38,997 nucleotides of DNA from Nonomuraea longispora (GCF_004348345.1 NZ_SMJZ01000069.1:1-38997), one strand, 5' to 3'; positions 1 through 8,211 are shown, counted from the stretch's first letter. Notes: generated by a model not told the origin, from the letters alone. Numbers and translations: made by a program.

Positions 1-749
1 ACCCGCCCCTCCTTGATGGCCGAGTAGAGGGCGGCCTCGTCGACGATGCCGCCGCGGGCGACGTTGACGATGCGCACGTTGGGCTTGACCTTGTGCAGCT
101 CGTCGTCGCCGATGAGCCCGATCGTCTCCTTCGACTTCGGCAGGTGCACGGTGATGAAGTCGGCCTGCTTGAGCACGTCGTCGAGGGGCAGCAGCTTGAC
201 GCCCATCTGCGCGGCACGGGCCGGCGGCAGGTAGGGGTCGTAGGCGATCAGCTCGACGCCGAACGGCTGCAGGCGCTGGGCCACGAGCTGGCCGATCTTG
301 CCGAGGCCGAGGATGCCGACGACCTTCTCGTCGAGCTCGACACCGGTGTACTTCGACCGCTTCCACTCGCCGTTCTTCAGCGCGGCGTGCGCCTGGGCCG
401 TGTTGCGCGCGCTGGCCAGGATGAGCGCGAGGGTCTGCTCGGCGGCGCTGGTGATGTTGGAGGTCGGCGCGTTGACGACCATGACACCGGCCTTGGTGGC
501 GGCCTCGACGTCGACGTTGTCGAGGCCGACGCCGGCGCGCGCGACCACGCGCAGCTTGGGGGCCGCGGCGATGGCCTCGGCGTCGACCTGCGTGGCGGAG
601 CGGACGATCAGCGCGTCCACGCCGGCGAGTGCGGGCAGCAGCTTGGAACGGTCGGCGCCGTCGGTGTGGCGGACCTCGAAATCAGCGCCGAGTACGGCGA
701 GGCCGGCCTCGGACAGCTCCTCTGCGACCAGAACGACGGGCTTGTTCAC
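1..749 (-). CDS. serA: D-3-phosphoglycerate dehydrogenase, N-terminal part (cut by window edge)
   Basis: Catalyses the first step of serine synthesis, NAD-dependent oxidation of 3-phosphoglycerate to 3-phosphohydroxypyruvate, in the cytoplasm. The reverse strand from a GTG at 749 reads VNKPVVLVAEELSEAGLAVL and runs open to base 1, about 249 codons of a protein usually near 530 residues. The C-terminal regulatory (ASB and ACT) part therefore lies outside the window. The NAD-binding Rossmann motif GILGLGKIG is visible around 295-325. The GTG is preceded by GGAGG at 760-764 with suitable spacing, which supports this start. Family identity is very secure. In many actinomycetes serA directly follows ilvC; here ilvC is about 16.4 kb away. 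Confidence 0.96.
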   Translation of the reverse strand, partial: MNKPVVLVAEELSEAGLAVLGADFEVRHTDGADRSKLLPALAGVDALIVRSATQVDAEAIAAAPKLRVVARAGVGLDNVDVEAATKAGVMVVNAPTSNITSAAEQTLALILASARNTAQAHAALKNGEWKRSKYTGVELDEKVVGILGLGKIGQLVAQRLQPFGVELIAYDPYLPPARAAQMGVKLLPLDDVLKQADFITVHLPKSKETIGLIGDDELHKVKPNVRIVNVARGGIVDEAALYSAIKEGR

Positions 750-821
750 GGGTGTGGATCCTCCGGGACGGGCGGGCTTCGGGGGACTCGTCACACGTCC
801 GGCCCCCCGACGGTCCCACAG

Positions 822-851
822 AGTCTAACGGTCGCTTGTGAACGCGTTCAC
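822..851 (-). promoter_or_regulatory. putative serA promoter with palindromic operator
   Basis: On the minus strand a TAGACT -10-like box (822-827) lies about 70 bases before the serA start. A perfect 14-bp palindrome, GTGAACGCGTTCAC (838-851), covers the position expected for the -35 box. The AACGCGTT core with a central CG resembles sites of LacI-family repressors. No regulator gene is adjacent. Promoter and operator are inferred from sequence only. Confidence 0.4.
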
Positions 852-929
852 GAGAGCCCCCAGGATGTGAGACAAGGGCGGCCGTACCCACAGAACACCA
901 AACTCATCCATATCGCGGCCGTCTTTGTC

Positions 930-959
930 TTGCTCGGGAGATTTCTTCGCCATTAGCCT
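930..959 (+). promoter_or_regulatory. possible promoter of the SseB-like gene
   Basis: TTGCTC (930-935), an 18-base spacer and TAGCCT (954-959) form a plausible sigma-70-type promoter 35 bases before the chosen ATG. Weak matches; inference only. Confidence 0.3.
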
Positions 960-993
960 GATAAGCCGTGGCCGACTACCTATGGTTCGTCAT

Positions 994-1848
994 ATGAGCA
1001 TCGGGAATCCTGCGCTTGCCGACGTGCTCGCCCAGCATGGCACCCCCCATCGCCTGCTGGGCGCTCTCGCCGACGGTGGAATCCTGGTGGCGGTGCGAAC
1101 AGATCGCTCGGTCGTCCTGGGGACGACCCAAGCCGGTGACCGGGTCCTGCTCGGCTACACCGGCCCTGCCACCTATGCCAGGCACCGCGGCAGCCATTCC
1201 CTGTCGGCGTGTGACGCCGACACCATCCTGGACATCCAGCGCGTCACCGGCGTGCGGGAGATCGTCATCGACGCGGCCGGACCAGCCGCCGCGGCCGTGC
1301 CCATCGACGATCTCCAGCGCTTCCTCACCTCGACGCGGAGCGGACCGACGCCCGTGCTGTCGGGGGCGGCGCCCGCCGCCTACGCGACGGGCGCCATGGC
1401 CACGGTCTCGCGCGGTGCCGCGCTGGCCCAGGTCGCGCCCCCCTCCACCCAGGCGCCCTCGTTCCCGTGGGTGCCCGCGCCCAGGCCGCATCTGTCGGGG
1501 CCCATGCAGCAGGTGGACCCCGGCTACCGGCGGTGCACGCATCCGATCCTGCCCGCCCTGCGGCAGGCCATCGCGCAGCTGCTGATGGACTTCCCTCTCG
1601 TGCACCACGTCTGGATCTCAGAGGCGCGCACCGCGTCCGGCGTCCCGGGCATCATGTTGCACGTGAAGGTGCACATGTCCGCCGCGGAAGACGTCGTACG
1701 CGACCTGCACCGCCTGGTGCGGGCCCGGCTGCCGCAGTTCGCGGCGTCCGGCGCGCCGATCCTCATGGCCAGGGTGGCCGACACGCGCAGCGAACGCCGG
1801 ATGATCGAGATCGGGGCACACGTTGTGTGCGCCGACGTCCGCGACTGA
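994..1848 (+). CDS. SseB-like domain protein, function unknown
   Basis: A 284-residue soluble protein without signal peptide or membrane segment. The first 120 residues (ADVLAQHG, then HSLSACDADTILDIQ and EIVIDAAGP) resemble the N-terminal domain of the SseB (enhanced serine sensitivity) family. The last 110 residues (HPILPALRQAIAQLL to ARVADTRSERRMIEIG) resemble an SseB C-terminal domain. A Pro/Ala-rich linker joins them. Two ATGs, 982 and 994, are possible and neither has a clear Shine-Dalgarno sequence, so the start is uncertain. A strong palindrome follows the stop. The family call comes from pattern recognition, and the biochemical role of SseB proteins is not settled. Proximity to serA is suggestive at most. 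Confidence 0.7.
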   Translation: MSIGNPALADVLAQHGTPHRLLGALADGGILVAVRTDRSVVLGTTQAGDRVLLGYTGPATYARHRGSHSLSACDADTILDIQRVTGVREIVIDAAGPAAAAVPIDDLQRFLTSTRSGPTPVLSGAAPAAYATGAMATVSRGAALAQVAPPSTQAPSFPWVPAPRPHLSGPMQQVDPGYRRCTHPILPALRQAIAQLLMDFPLVHHVWISEARTASGVPGIMLHVKVHMSAAEDVVRDLHRLVRARLPQFAASGAPILMARVADTRSERRMIEIGAHVVCADVRD

Positions 1849-1855
1849 CACGTGA

Positions 1856-1877
1856 GACGGGCCCGCGCGGGCCCGTC
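1856..1877 (+). terminator. GC-rich perfect palindrome after the SseB-like gene
   Basis: A perfect 22-bp palindrome (GACGGGCCCGC followed by its reverse complement) begins 8 bases after the stop codon. It has no T-tract, so it may be a terminator of the L-shaped actinobacterial kind. Confidence 0.5.
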
Positions 1878-1901
1878 ACACCACGCCGGAACCGGGCCCT
1901 A

Positions 1902-1921
1902 CCGAACAACGCTCTGTTCGG
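1902..1921 (+). promoter_or_regulatory. inverted repeat before the symporter gene
   Basis: CCGAACA (1902-1908) and TGTTCGG (1915-1921) form a perfect 7-bp inverted repeat with a 6-base centre, ending 13 bases before the ATG of the symporter. It could be an operator or a hairpin affecting ribosome loading. Function is inferred. Confidence 0.3.
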
Positions 1922-1934
1922 CTTCAATGAGGGC

Positions 1935-3296
1935 ATGATCGCACCGGAGACGAGCGCCTCCACGGTCCCCCGGAGCGTGCGCGTCGGCTACGGGGTGGGA
2001 TCGTTCTGCACCGCCACGGTGGGCGCCGTTCCCGGATTGCTCCTGCTCTACTACATGACGAACTTCCTCGCCGTGCCCGCGTGGCTGGCCGGGGTGGTCG
2101 TGACCGCGCCCAAGGTCTGGGACCTCGTGATCAACCCGCTGGTCGGGCGCTGGTCCGACCGGACCAGGTCACGGCTCGGCCCGCGCAGGCCCTGGATGCT
2201 CGCCGGCGCGTCCACGCTGCCCGCCGCGTTCTTCCTCGTCTTCGCCGGGCCGCCGCTGACCGGTGTCCCCGCCGCGCTGTACGTCGGAGTGTGCTTCCTG
2301 GCCACCGCGACGGCGTACGCGCTGTTCGAGGTGCCGTACAAGGCGATGCCGGGCGAGATGACGCACGACTACCACGAGCGCACCTCGCTGCTCCAGTGGC
2401 GGATGGTCTTCATCGGCGCGGGCACCGCCATCAGCGGCGTGCTGGCTCCCGCCATCGTCACCAGCCAGGGCGACGACGGCACACTCGGCAGCTACCGGCT
2501 GATGGGCGTCACGATCGCGGCCATCCTGCTGGTCTCGATGCTGGGCTCGTTCTTCGGCACCGCCCGCGCCCCGATGACCGGCGCCCCCGAGCCCGACGGG
2601 GGCGGATGGCGCGAGCAGTTCGCCGCGGTCAAGGGCAACGCGCCGTTCCTGTGGATCACGGCGCTGGCCTGCACCCAGATGCTGGCCGTCAGCATGATGC
2701 TGGCCGCGGCGCCGTACTTCGCCACCTACACCATCGGCACGCCGGACGCGACGCAGACGTTGTTCGCGGCGCTGGTCGGCCCGATGCTGCTGACGATGCC
2801 GCTGTGGGTGCGGCTGTCCAAGCGGTACGACAAGCGCGGCGCGATGGTGCTGGCCGCGCTGATGTTCGGAGGCGGCACCGCGGCGGCCATGGCCACCCCC
2901 GTCTTCGGTTCCCTGTACGCGCACGTGATGATCCTTCTCGTCGGCGTGGGCATCGCGGGCGTGCAACTGCTGCTGTTCTCGATGCTGGCGGACGTGATCG
3001 CGGTGGACGCGGCGAGGACCGGCAAGCGCAGGGCGGGTGTGCTGACCGGGTTGTGGACGGCCATCGAGAGCGGGGTCAGCTCGTTCGGCGCGCTCGTCTT
3101 CGGCGTCATCCTGTCGCTCGGCGGCTTCATCGAATCCGAGCCGAGCAGGCCGGTCGAGCAGCCGGTCAGCGCGGTGACCGCGGTGCTCGTCGGGCAGACC
3201 ACGGTCCCCGCGCTGATCATCCTGGCGTCGGTGGTGGTGACGCTGAGATACCGCCTCACGCCACCCGGCGCGCCGGGGCCGGACGTGCCCGCGTGA
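1935..3296 (+). CDS. MFS transporter of the glycoside-pentoside-hexuronide (GPH) symporter type
   Basis: A 453-residue inner-membrane protein with about twelve hydrophobic helices. The cytoplasmic loop after helix 2 reads GRWSDRTRSRLGPRRPW, the signature of GPH (MelB-like) sugar:cation symporters. Substrate is probably a sugar or glycoside taken up with a cation, but residues do not reveal which. The ATG at 1935 is preceded by GAGGG at very short spacing, so initiation may depend on another signal. Frame extensions upstream of this ATG have poor codon use and no family similarity. The gene appears monocistronic, with an inverted repeat just before the start. No glycosidase neighbours it. Confidence 0.85.
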   Translation: MIAPETSASTVPRSVRVGYGVGSFCTATVGAVPGLLLLYYMTNFLAVPAWLAGVVVTAPKVWDLVINPLVGRWSDRTRSRLGPRRPWMLAGASTLPAAFFLVFAGPPLTGVPAALYVGVCFLATATAYALFEVPYKAMPGEMTHDYHERTSLLQWRMVFIGAGTAISGVLAPAIVTSQGDDGTLGSYRLMGVTIAAILLVSMLGSFFGTARAPMTGAPEPDGGGWREQFAAVKGNAPFLWITALACTQMLAVSMMLAAAPYFATYTIGTPDATQTLFAALVGPMLLTMPLWVRLSKRYDKRGAMVLAALMFGGGTAAAMATPVFGSLYAHVMILLVGVGIAGVQLLLFSMLADVIAVDAARTGKRRAGVLTGLWTAIESGVSSFGALVFGVILSLGGFIESEPSRPVEQPVSAVTAVLVGQTTVPALIILASVVVTLRYRLTPPGAPGPDVPA

Positions 3297-3381
3297 TCGA
3301 CCCGGCCGCGGGGCGACGCCGGTGTCGGGCTCGGCCTTGACCGGCATGCGCACGAAGTACGGTCATCGCCAGCGATCCGCG

Positions 3382-3387
3382 TATTCT
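3382..3387 (+). promoter_or_regulatory. possible -10 box of the FHA gene
   Basis: TATTCT lies 35 bases before the FHA gene's ATG. No good -35 box accompanies it, so this is only a candidate. Confidence 0.25.
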
Positions 3388-3422
3388 GGACACGAGGCGC
3401 GGTTCAGGAAGATACTCGCTAC

Positions 3423-3971
3423 ATGAGCTCCACGCTTCCGCCCTTTCGTGCCTCGGATGGGGAACGCGACCGTGCGATCGACGAGCTCAGAGATCGCGCC
3501 GTAGAGGGCCGCATCTCCCATGACACGTTCGTGGGCCGGGTCGACCAGGTGCTCAGGGCGCGCAACCGCGACGAACTCGACGAAGTGGTGGCCGACCTGC
3601 CCAGGCGGGCGACGCTGCGCCAGCGGCTGACCGACGCGGTGGCGGCGGTGTCGGAGTTCACCTCCAGGGTGCAGTCGGCGTGGCGGCGGCCCCGGCTGCC
3701 CCGGCTGGCGCTGCCCGACGACGAACGGCTGCGTTACGTGGTGGGCAGGGGCTCGGCCTGCGACCTCGTGCTGTCGGACCTGACCGTCTCCCGCGTGCAC
3801 GCCGAGCTGCGGCGCGAGAGCGACGGGTGGATGCTGGTCGACCTCGGCTCACTCAACGGCACCCGGCTCAACGGGTGGCGGCTGGTCGGCCCCGCGCGGG
3901 TCAGGTCGGGCGACGAGATCGCCTTCGGCGACTGCGGTTTCCTGCTCACGTCCAGCCAGCCGTCCGTCTGA
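3423..3971 (+). CDS. DUF1707-FHA domain protein
   Basis: A 182-residue soluble protein. Residues about 8-60 (RASDGERDRAIDELRDRAVEGRIS) match the DUF1707 (SHOCT-like) helical domain common at N termini of actinobacterial proteins. Residues about 98-175 are a forkhead-associated (FHA) domain with GRGSACDLVLSD, SRVHAEL and LGSLNGTRLNG, including the Gly-Arg, Ser, His and Asn positions that bind phosphothreonine. It should bind a phosphoprotein, typically a substrate of a Ser/Thr kinase, but no kinase is encoded nearby. A weak AGGAAG precedes the ATG by about 10 bases. It lies 112 bases before a penicillin-binding protein gene in the same direction, so a cell-wall link is possible but not shown. 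Confidence 0.88.
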   Translation: MSSTLPPFRASDGERDRAIDELRDRAVEGRISHDTFVGRVDQVLRARNRDELDEVVADLPRRATLRQRLTDAVAAVSEFTSRVQSAWRRPRLPRLALPDDERLRYVVGRGSACDLVLSDLTVSRVHAELRRESDGWMLVDLGSLNGTRLNGWRLVGPARVRSGDEIAFGDCGFLLTSSQPSV

Positions 3972-3980
3972 CTTTTCCAT

Positions 3981-4013
3981 CCTCCCGATAAATACGGCCT
4001 CCGATAAATACGG
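3981..4013 (+). repeat. 16-17 bp tandem duplication before dacB
   Basis: Two adjacent copies of a unit containing CCGATAAATACGG (3985-3997 and 4001-4013), each preceded by CCTC-like bases. They are AT-rich against the surroundings and lie between the FHA gene and the PBP gene. They could be regulatory (duplicated site or promoter element) or a simple slippage duplication. Confidence 0.7.
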
Positions 4014-4083
4014 AGATTTGCGGATTACAGGCTGACGGTGCTGCTCCATGCTGCAGGCGATCCCCCAGTCATTTGGAGACCCC

Positions 4084-5628
4084 ATGCGGCGCACCTCAGC
4101 ATCCCTCGTCGCGGGCACGCTCGTCGCGGCCCTCGCGTGGGCGTCCAGCCCCTCCACCCCGGCAGTCGCGCTCGACCCCTCGGCAGGCGTGGCCGACCTG
4201 ACCCAGGACCTCAACCAGATCCTCAGCGACTCACGGCTCACGATCGCCAGGGCGGGCGTCGTCGTCAAGAGCGCCGAGAGCGGCGAGGAACTGTACGCCA
4301 CCGACGCCGGCAAGCTGCTGATCCCGGCGTCCAACACCAAGCTGTTCACCTCGGCCGCGGCGGCCGAGACGCTCGGGCTCGACTACCGCTTCACCACCAG
4401 CGTGCTGAGCACCGGTCGCAAGGCGGGCAAGGTGCTGACCGGCGACCTCGTGCTGCGCGGCACCGGCGACCCGACCATGCTGGCCGAGGACTACGACGCG
4501 CTGGCCGCCAGGGTGGCCCGCGCCGGCGTCAAGGTCGTCACCGGCAGGCTCGTGGCCGACGACAGCTGGTTCGACGCTCAGCGGCTCGGCAACGACTGGG
4601 CGTGGGACGACGAAACCGCCTACTACGCGGCCCCGATCTCGGCCCTGACCGCCTCCCCCGACAAGGACTACGACGCCGGCTCGGTGATCGTCGCGGTGGC
4701 CGCGGAGAACGGCAAGGTGAAGGTGACCACGACACCGGACACCGGCTACCTGAAGATCGTCAACAGGGCGACGGCCGGCTCCGAGACCGACGTGCTCATC
4801 GAGCGGCAGCACGGCACCCGCACCGTCGTGATCACCGGTACGGTCGCGGACCCGTACCAGGAGTGGGTGGCCGTGGACGACCCCACCGCCTACGCCTCGT
4901 CGTTGTTCCGGGAGTCGCTGGCGAGGCACGGGGTCAAGGTGCTCGGCCGTACGACGACCGGCGCGGCCCCCAAGGGCGCCAAGGAGCTGGCCGCGCACGA
5001 GTCGATGACGCTGGGCGAGCTGCTGGTGCCTTTCATGAAGTTGAGCAACAACATCCACGCCGAGATCCTCACCAAGGCCATGGGCCGCAAGGCCGCGGAC
5101 CAGGGCACGTGGGCGGCCGGGCTCAAGGTCACCACCGACTTCGCCACGACCAACGGCGCACAGGTGATCAACATGCGGGACGGCTCGGGGTTGTCGCGCC
5201 GCGACGGCTTCTCGCCCGGCTCGATCGTGCAGTTCCTGTCTGCCGTACGCGGCAAGCCGTGGTTCGACACCTGGTACAAGTCGCTGCCCATCGCGGGCGA
5301 GTCCGAGCGTTTCGTCGGCGGCACCCTGCGCAGCCGGATGGCCGGCACCCCCGCCGCGGGCAACGTGCACGCCAAGACGGGCTCGCTGACCGGGGTGACG
5401 GCGTTGTCCGGCTACGTCACCAGTGCCGACGGCGAGCCGCTGATCTTCTCGATCATGCTCAACCAGTACCTGTCGGGCTCGCCGAAGGACATCGAGGACA
5501 AGATCGCCGTACGGCTCGCTCAGTTCTCGCGCGCCTCGGCGAGCGGCGAGCCGGTCGAGCTGCGCGCGTCGGACCCCGGACCGGCGGGCGACCTGGAGTG
5601 CTCGTGGTTGAAGCCCGCGCAGTGCTGA
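4084..5628 (+). CDS. dacB: D-alanyl-D-alanine carboxypeptidase/endopeptidase, PBP4 type (peptidase S13)
   Basis: A 514-residue exported class C penicillin-binding protein that trims or cleaves peptidoglycan stem peptides at the cell surface. Residues 1-30 form a signal peptide (RR, then a hydrophobic stretch and SPSTPAVA). The catalytic motifs are all present: S83-N-T-K86 (active serine and lysine), S321-N-N and K431-T-G. The long insertion between the first two motifs is typical of S13 enzymes. I chose the ATG at 4084 because GGAG lies 5 bases upstream and the signal peptide starts there; an in-frame ATG at 4048 lacks both. A strong hairpin follows the stop. Confidence 0.94.
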   Translation: MRRTSASLVAGTLVAALAWASSPSTPAVALDPSAGVADLTQDLNQILSDSRLTIARAGVVVKSAESGEELYATDAGKLLIPASNTKLFTSAAAAETLGLDYRFTTSVLSTGRKAGKVLTGDLVLRGTGDPTMLAEDYDALAARVARAGVKVVTGRLVADDSWFDAQRLGNDWAWDDETAYYAAPISALTASPDKDYDAGSVIVAVAAENGKVKVTTTPDTGYLKIVNRATAGSETDVLIERQHGTRTVVITGTVADPYQEWVAVDDPTAYASSLFRESLARHGVKVLGRTTTGAAPKGAKELAAHESMTLGELLVPFMKLSNNIHAEILTKAMGRKAADQGTWAAGLKVTTDFATTNGAQVINMRDGSGLSRRDGFSPGSIVQFLSAVRGKPWFDTWYKSLPIAGESERFVGGTLRSRMAGTPAAGNVHAKTGSLTGVTALSGYVTSADGEPLIFSIMLNQYLSGSPKDIEDKIAVRLAQFSRASASGEPVELRASDPGPAGDLECSWLKPAQC

Positions 5629-5643
5629 CCACCGTATGACGAA

Positions 5644-5672
5644 GGCGGCTCCCTGACGCGCAGGGGGCCGCC
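5644..5672 (+). terminator. hairpin terminator after dacB
   Basis: A 12-bp stem (GGCGGCTCCCTG with CAGGGGGCCGCC, one G-U pair) closes on a 5-base loop 16 bases after the dacB stop, followed by GCGGTTTA. Good intrinsic-terminator candidate. Confidence 0.7.
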
Positions 5673-5802
5673 GCGGTTTACCCGGCTACGCGCACTGGAT
5701 CACGATTTGGCCACTTGGAGCGGTCTTTTCAGGACAAAGCCGACCTTTGACCGCCAGAATGCGGTTCGACCTTGTGGGCACACGGCCGACCCGGAGGAGA
5801 GA

Positions 5803-6555
5803 ATGCGCGGACAGCTCAAGGCATGGGCCTGCCTAGGGAGTCTGGCGACGCTGACCTTCCCCGCACCGGCCGCGCAGGCGGCCACCGGCGCGCAGGCCTG
5901 CCGGGTGACCGCGGCCAAGCCGACGATCTCCAACGGCTTCGTCCGCGGCACGGCCACCAGGTCGGGCTGCTCCGGCAGGGCCCTGCTCCGGGTACGCGTC
6001 GCGATGGCCGTCTCCGGCCCCGACCGGGTGCTCAAGAGCGGCTCCAAGACCATCGAAACCGGCTCGATCACCGCGAGAGTGCGCTGCACCACCACCCCGC
6101 GCACCTACTACGTGGTCGCGCTCGACGCCAAGGGCCACACCGCCAAGTCGGGCACGGCCCGGCTGACGTGCGGCAAGTTCGCATCGACGGGCGAGGAGGC
6201 CCTGGTCAAGCTGACCAACAAGGCGCGGGCCGGCGGTGACTGCAAGCCCCTCACCCACGACCCCAGGCTGCACCTGGCCGCCGAACGCCACTCGGCGGAC
6301 ATGGGGGCCAAGGGGCGGCTCAAGCACACTTCAGGCGGGCGCACGTTCGGCGAGCGCATCAAGGCCGTCAACTTTCCCTACAGCCTGATCGCCGAGAACG
6401 TCGCCATGGGCTACCCGGCCGCCGCCACCGTGCTCAGGGACTGGCTGAAGAGCCCAGGCCACCGCAAGAACATCCTCAACTGCTCGTTCACCCACATCGG
6501 CGTCGGATACAGCACCAAGGGACAGGCCTGGACCCAGATCTTCGCCACCCGCTGA
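5803..6555 (+). CDS. secreted CAP (SCP/PR-1) domain protein
   Basis: A 250-residue exported protein. The ATG at 5803 has an excellent GGAGGAGAG at 5793-5801 and opens a signal peptide ending near AAQAA. Residues about 30-125 form an unrecognised, probably beta-rich domain containing cysteines (ACRVT, SGCSG, VRCTT, LTCGK). Residues about 130-250 are a CAP domain: LVKLTNKARA, a conserved His in AERHSADM, HTSGGRTFGERI, AENVAMG, WLKSPGHRKNIL and IGVGYS. Bacterial CAP proteins are extracellular; their exact activity is generally unknown, and a protease or lipid-binding role would be a guess. It is monocistronic and convergent with the ABC operon. Confidence 0.9.
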   Translation: MRGQLKAWACLGSLATLTFPAPAAQAATGAQACRVTAAKPTISNGFVRGTATRSGCSGRALLRVRVAMAVSGPDRVLKSGSKTIETGSITARVRCTTTPRTYYVVALDAKGHTAKSGTARLTCGKFASTGEEALVKLTNKARAGGDCKPLTHDPRLHLAAERHSADMGAKGRLKHTSGGRTFGERIKAVNFPYSLIAENVAMGYPAAATVLRDWLKSPGHRKNILNCSFTHIGVGYSTKGQAWTQIFATR

Positions 6556-6628
6556 AGCCACGGGAGCGTCGGGCTTCACCGGCCTCACCCGCCGGTTGCC
6601 ATCGCACGCCCACACGCTCCCCTCCGGG

Positions 6629-6677
6629 CGGGCCCGGCCGCGTCTCTCCCCCGCACAAATGACCGCGGCCGGGCCCG
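6629..6677. terminator. bidirectional terminator between the CAP gene and the ABC operon
   Basis: A perfect 14-bp inverted repeat, CGGGCCCGGCCGCG (6629-6642) and its complement (6664-6677), with a 21-base loop sits between two convergent genes. It likely serves both. No long T-tract is visible. Confidence 0.55.
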
Positions 6678-6679
6678 TG

Positions 6680-7465
6680 TCACCCTCCGGCGCCGGGCCG
6701 GTCGGAGAAGCGGGCCAGCACCAGCGACTCGACGACGCCGACGACCGCGTACGCGAGGATGGACACGGCCGTGACCACCACGATGTCCGCCCACACCTCG
6801 TCGTAGCGAAACCCGCCGATCGCCCGCAGGATCTCCGCGCCGATCCCCTCACCGGTGGCCAGCCATTCGGCGATGAGCGCGCCGATGATCGAGGCCGGCA
6901 CCGAGATCCTTGCCGCGGCGAAGACCGAGGGCATCGCGGTCGGCACGGCCACCTTGCGCAGGACGGTCATGCGGGTGCCGCCGTAGGCCAGAACCAGGTC
7001 GGTGGCCTGCGGCGAGGCCGATCTCAACCCGAAGACGATGTTCACCAGCGCCGGGAAGAACACCACGATGCCGCCGATGACGGCGACGCCCGGCAGGTCC
7101 CTGCCGAAGATCAGCGTGATCAGCGGCGTCATCACCACGAGCGGCACCGAGCGCAGCAACATCGCGACCGGCATGAACGTCTGCTCGACGGTCCTGAACA
7201 ACACGAACGTCACCGCGACGGTCACCGCGGCGACCATTCCCGAGGCGAACCCGATGGCGGCGTCCCTGACGGTGATGCCCAGCGCGCCGAACACGGCCTC
7301 GCGGTGCGCCTGCGACGCGGTCAGGTATTCCCACACCTGGGGCGGGCGCTTGCCCACGAGCGGGCTGATGCCGAACGCCTCCAGCGCCAGCCACCACGCG
7401 GCCACGACGATGACCACACAGGGCGCGAGGGGCCCGACGACCCGCAGGATGGTACGGCCGATCAC
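6680..7465 (-). CDS. ABC transporter permease (second of pair)
   Basis: A 261-residue inner-membrane protein of the SsuC/TauC-ThiX permease class (BPD_transp_1 fold) with about six helices. The ATPase-contact loop is visible in LVLAYGGTRMTVLRKVAVPTA followed by IGALIAEWLATGEGIG. The GTG start at 7465 overlaps the stop of the preceding permease in a GTGA junction, giving translational coupling. The frame continues open upstream, but there it only shadows the other permease. Last gene of the four-gene importer operon; probably a heterodimer partner of the first permease. Confidence 0.9.
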   Translation of the reverse strand: MIGRTILRVVGPLAPCVVIVVAAWWLALEAFGISPLVGKRPPQVWEYLTASQAHREAVFGALGITVRDAAIGFASGMVAAVTVAVTFVLFRTVEQTFMPVAMLLRSVPLVVMTPLITLIFGRDLPGVAVIGGIVVFFPALVNIVFGLRSASPQATDLVLAYGGTRMTVLRKVAVPTAMPSVFAAARISVPASIIGALIAEWLATGEGIGAEILRAIGGFRYDEVWADIVVVTAVSILAYAVVGVVESLVLARFSDRPGAGG

Positions 7466-8211
7466 TGCGCCTCGCCTCTCGACCAGGGGGTGACCACGCG
7501 GGCGACGAGCGCGACGGCGGCGTACCCGAGACCTGCGACCAGCCCGGCGACGAGCGCCAGCCCCCAGGTGCGCGGCACCTGGAACTGCTGCTGGGAGATC
7601 ATCAGGGAGACGCCGAGCCCCTGGTCGTTGCTGCCGAGGTATTCGCCGATGATCGCCCCGAGCAGCGCGGAGGGCGCGGAGATCTTCAGTCCGGCGAACG
7701 TGCTGGGCAGGGCCGAGATGATCTGCACGTACCGCAGCCTGGCCAGGCGGCCACCGCCGTAGACGGTGACGAGGTCGAGGCCTGCCCGGTCGGCGGAGCG
7801 CAGCCCGAGCAGGGCGCCGATGAGCGTGGTGAAGAAGACGGAGATGGCGGCGAGGAACACCACGGTGGCCTCGCCGCCGAAGACGACCAGCACGATGGGG
7901 CCGATCGCGAGCAGCGGAACGCAGTAGCTGATCACGGCGAGCTGGGTGGCGACGGCTTCGAGCCGGGGCACGAGCAGCACCAGCAGCGCCACGCCGATGG
8001 CCGGCCCGTTGCCCCACAGGAAGCCCTGCGCGGCGGCGGACACGGTGGCGGTGAGGTTGGGGCCGTAGAAGGCCCAGCCGTCGTCGCCCATCGAGGCCAG
8101 CACGGCCCACGGCGTGGGCACCGCGCCGCCACCGGCGAACACCGTCACGGCCAGCAGCCACCACAACACGACGAGGGCGAGGACACCGGCCAGCCCCTGC
8201 GCCCTTCTCAT
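7462..8211 (-). CDS. ABC transporter permease (first of pair)
   Basis: A 249-residue membrane protein with an N-terminal helix (LAGVLALVVLWWLLAVTVF) and about five more. The contact loop region reads VTVYGGGRLARLRYVQIISALP and then IIGEYLGSNDQGLG, as in NMT1/taurine/nitrate-type importers. It overlaps the ATPase gene by 4 bases (ATGA) and the second permease by 4 bases (GTGA). Two different permeases suggest a heterodimeric channel. Confidence 0.92.
   Translation of the reverse strand: MRRAQGLAGVLALVVLWWLLAVTVFAGGGAVPTPWAVLASMGDDGWAFYGPNLTATVSAAAQGFLWGNGPAIGVALLVLLVPRLEAVATQLAVISYCVPLLAIGPIVLVVFGGEATVVFLAAISVFFTTLIGALLGLRSADRAGLDLVTVYGGGRLARLRYVQIISALPSTFAGLKISAPSALLGAIIGEYLGSNDQGLGVSLMISQQQFQVPRTWGLALVAGLVAGLGYAAVALVARVVTPWSRGEAQ

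Noticed and set aside
1902..1921. LexA/SOS box before the symporter
   Set aside because: The GAAC and GTTC halves are 8 bases apart; actinobacterial LexA sites need 4.
6680..8164. A single 494-codon frame suggesting fused permeases
   Set aside because: Above 7465 the frame only shadows the first permease, which has its own frame with correct membrane segments and a GTGA coupled junction.
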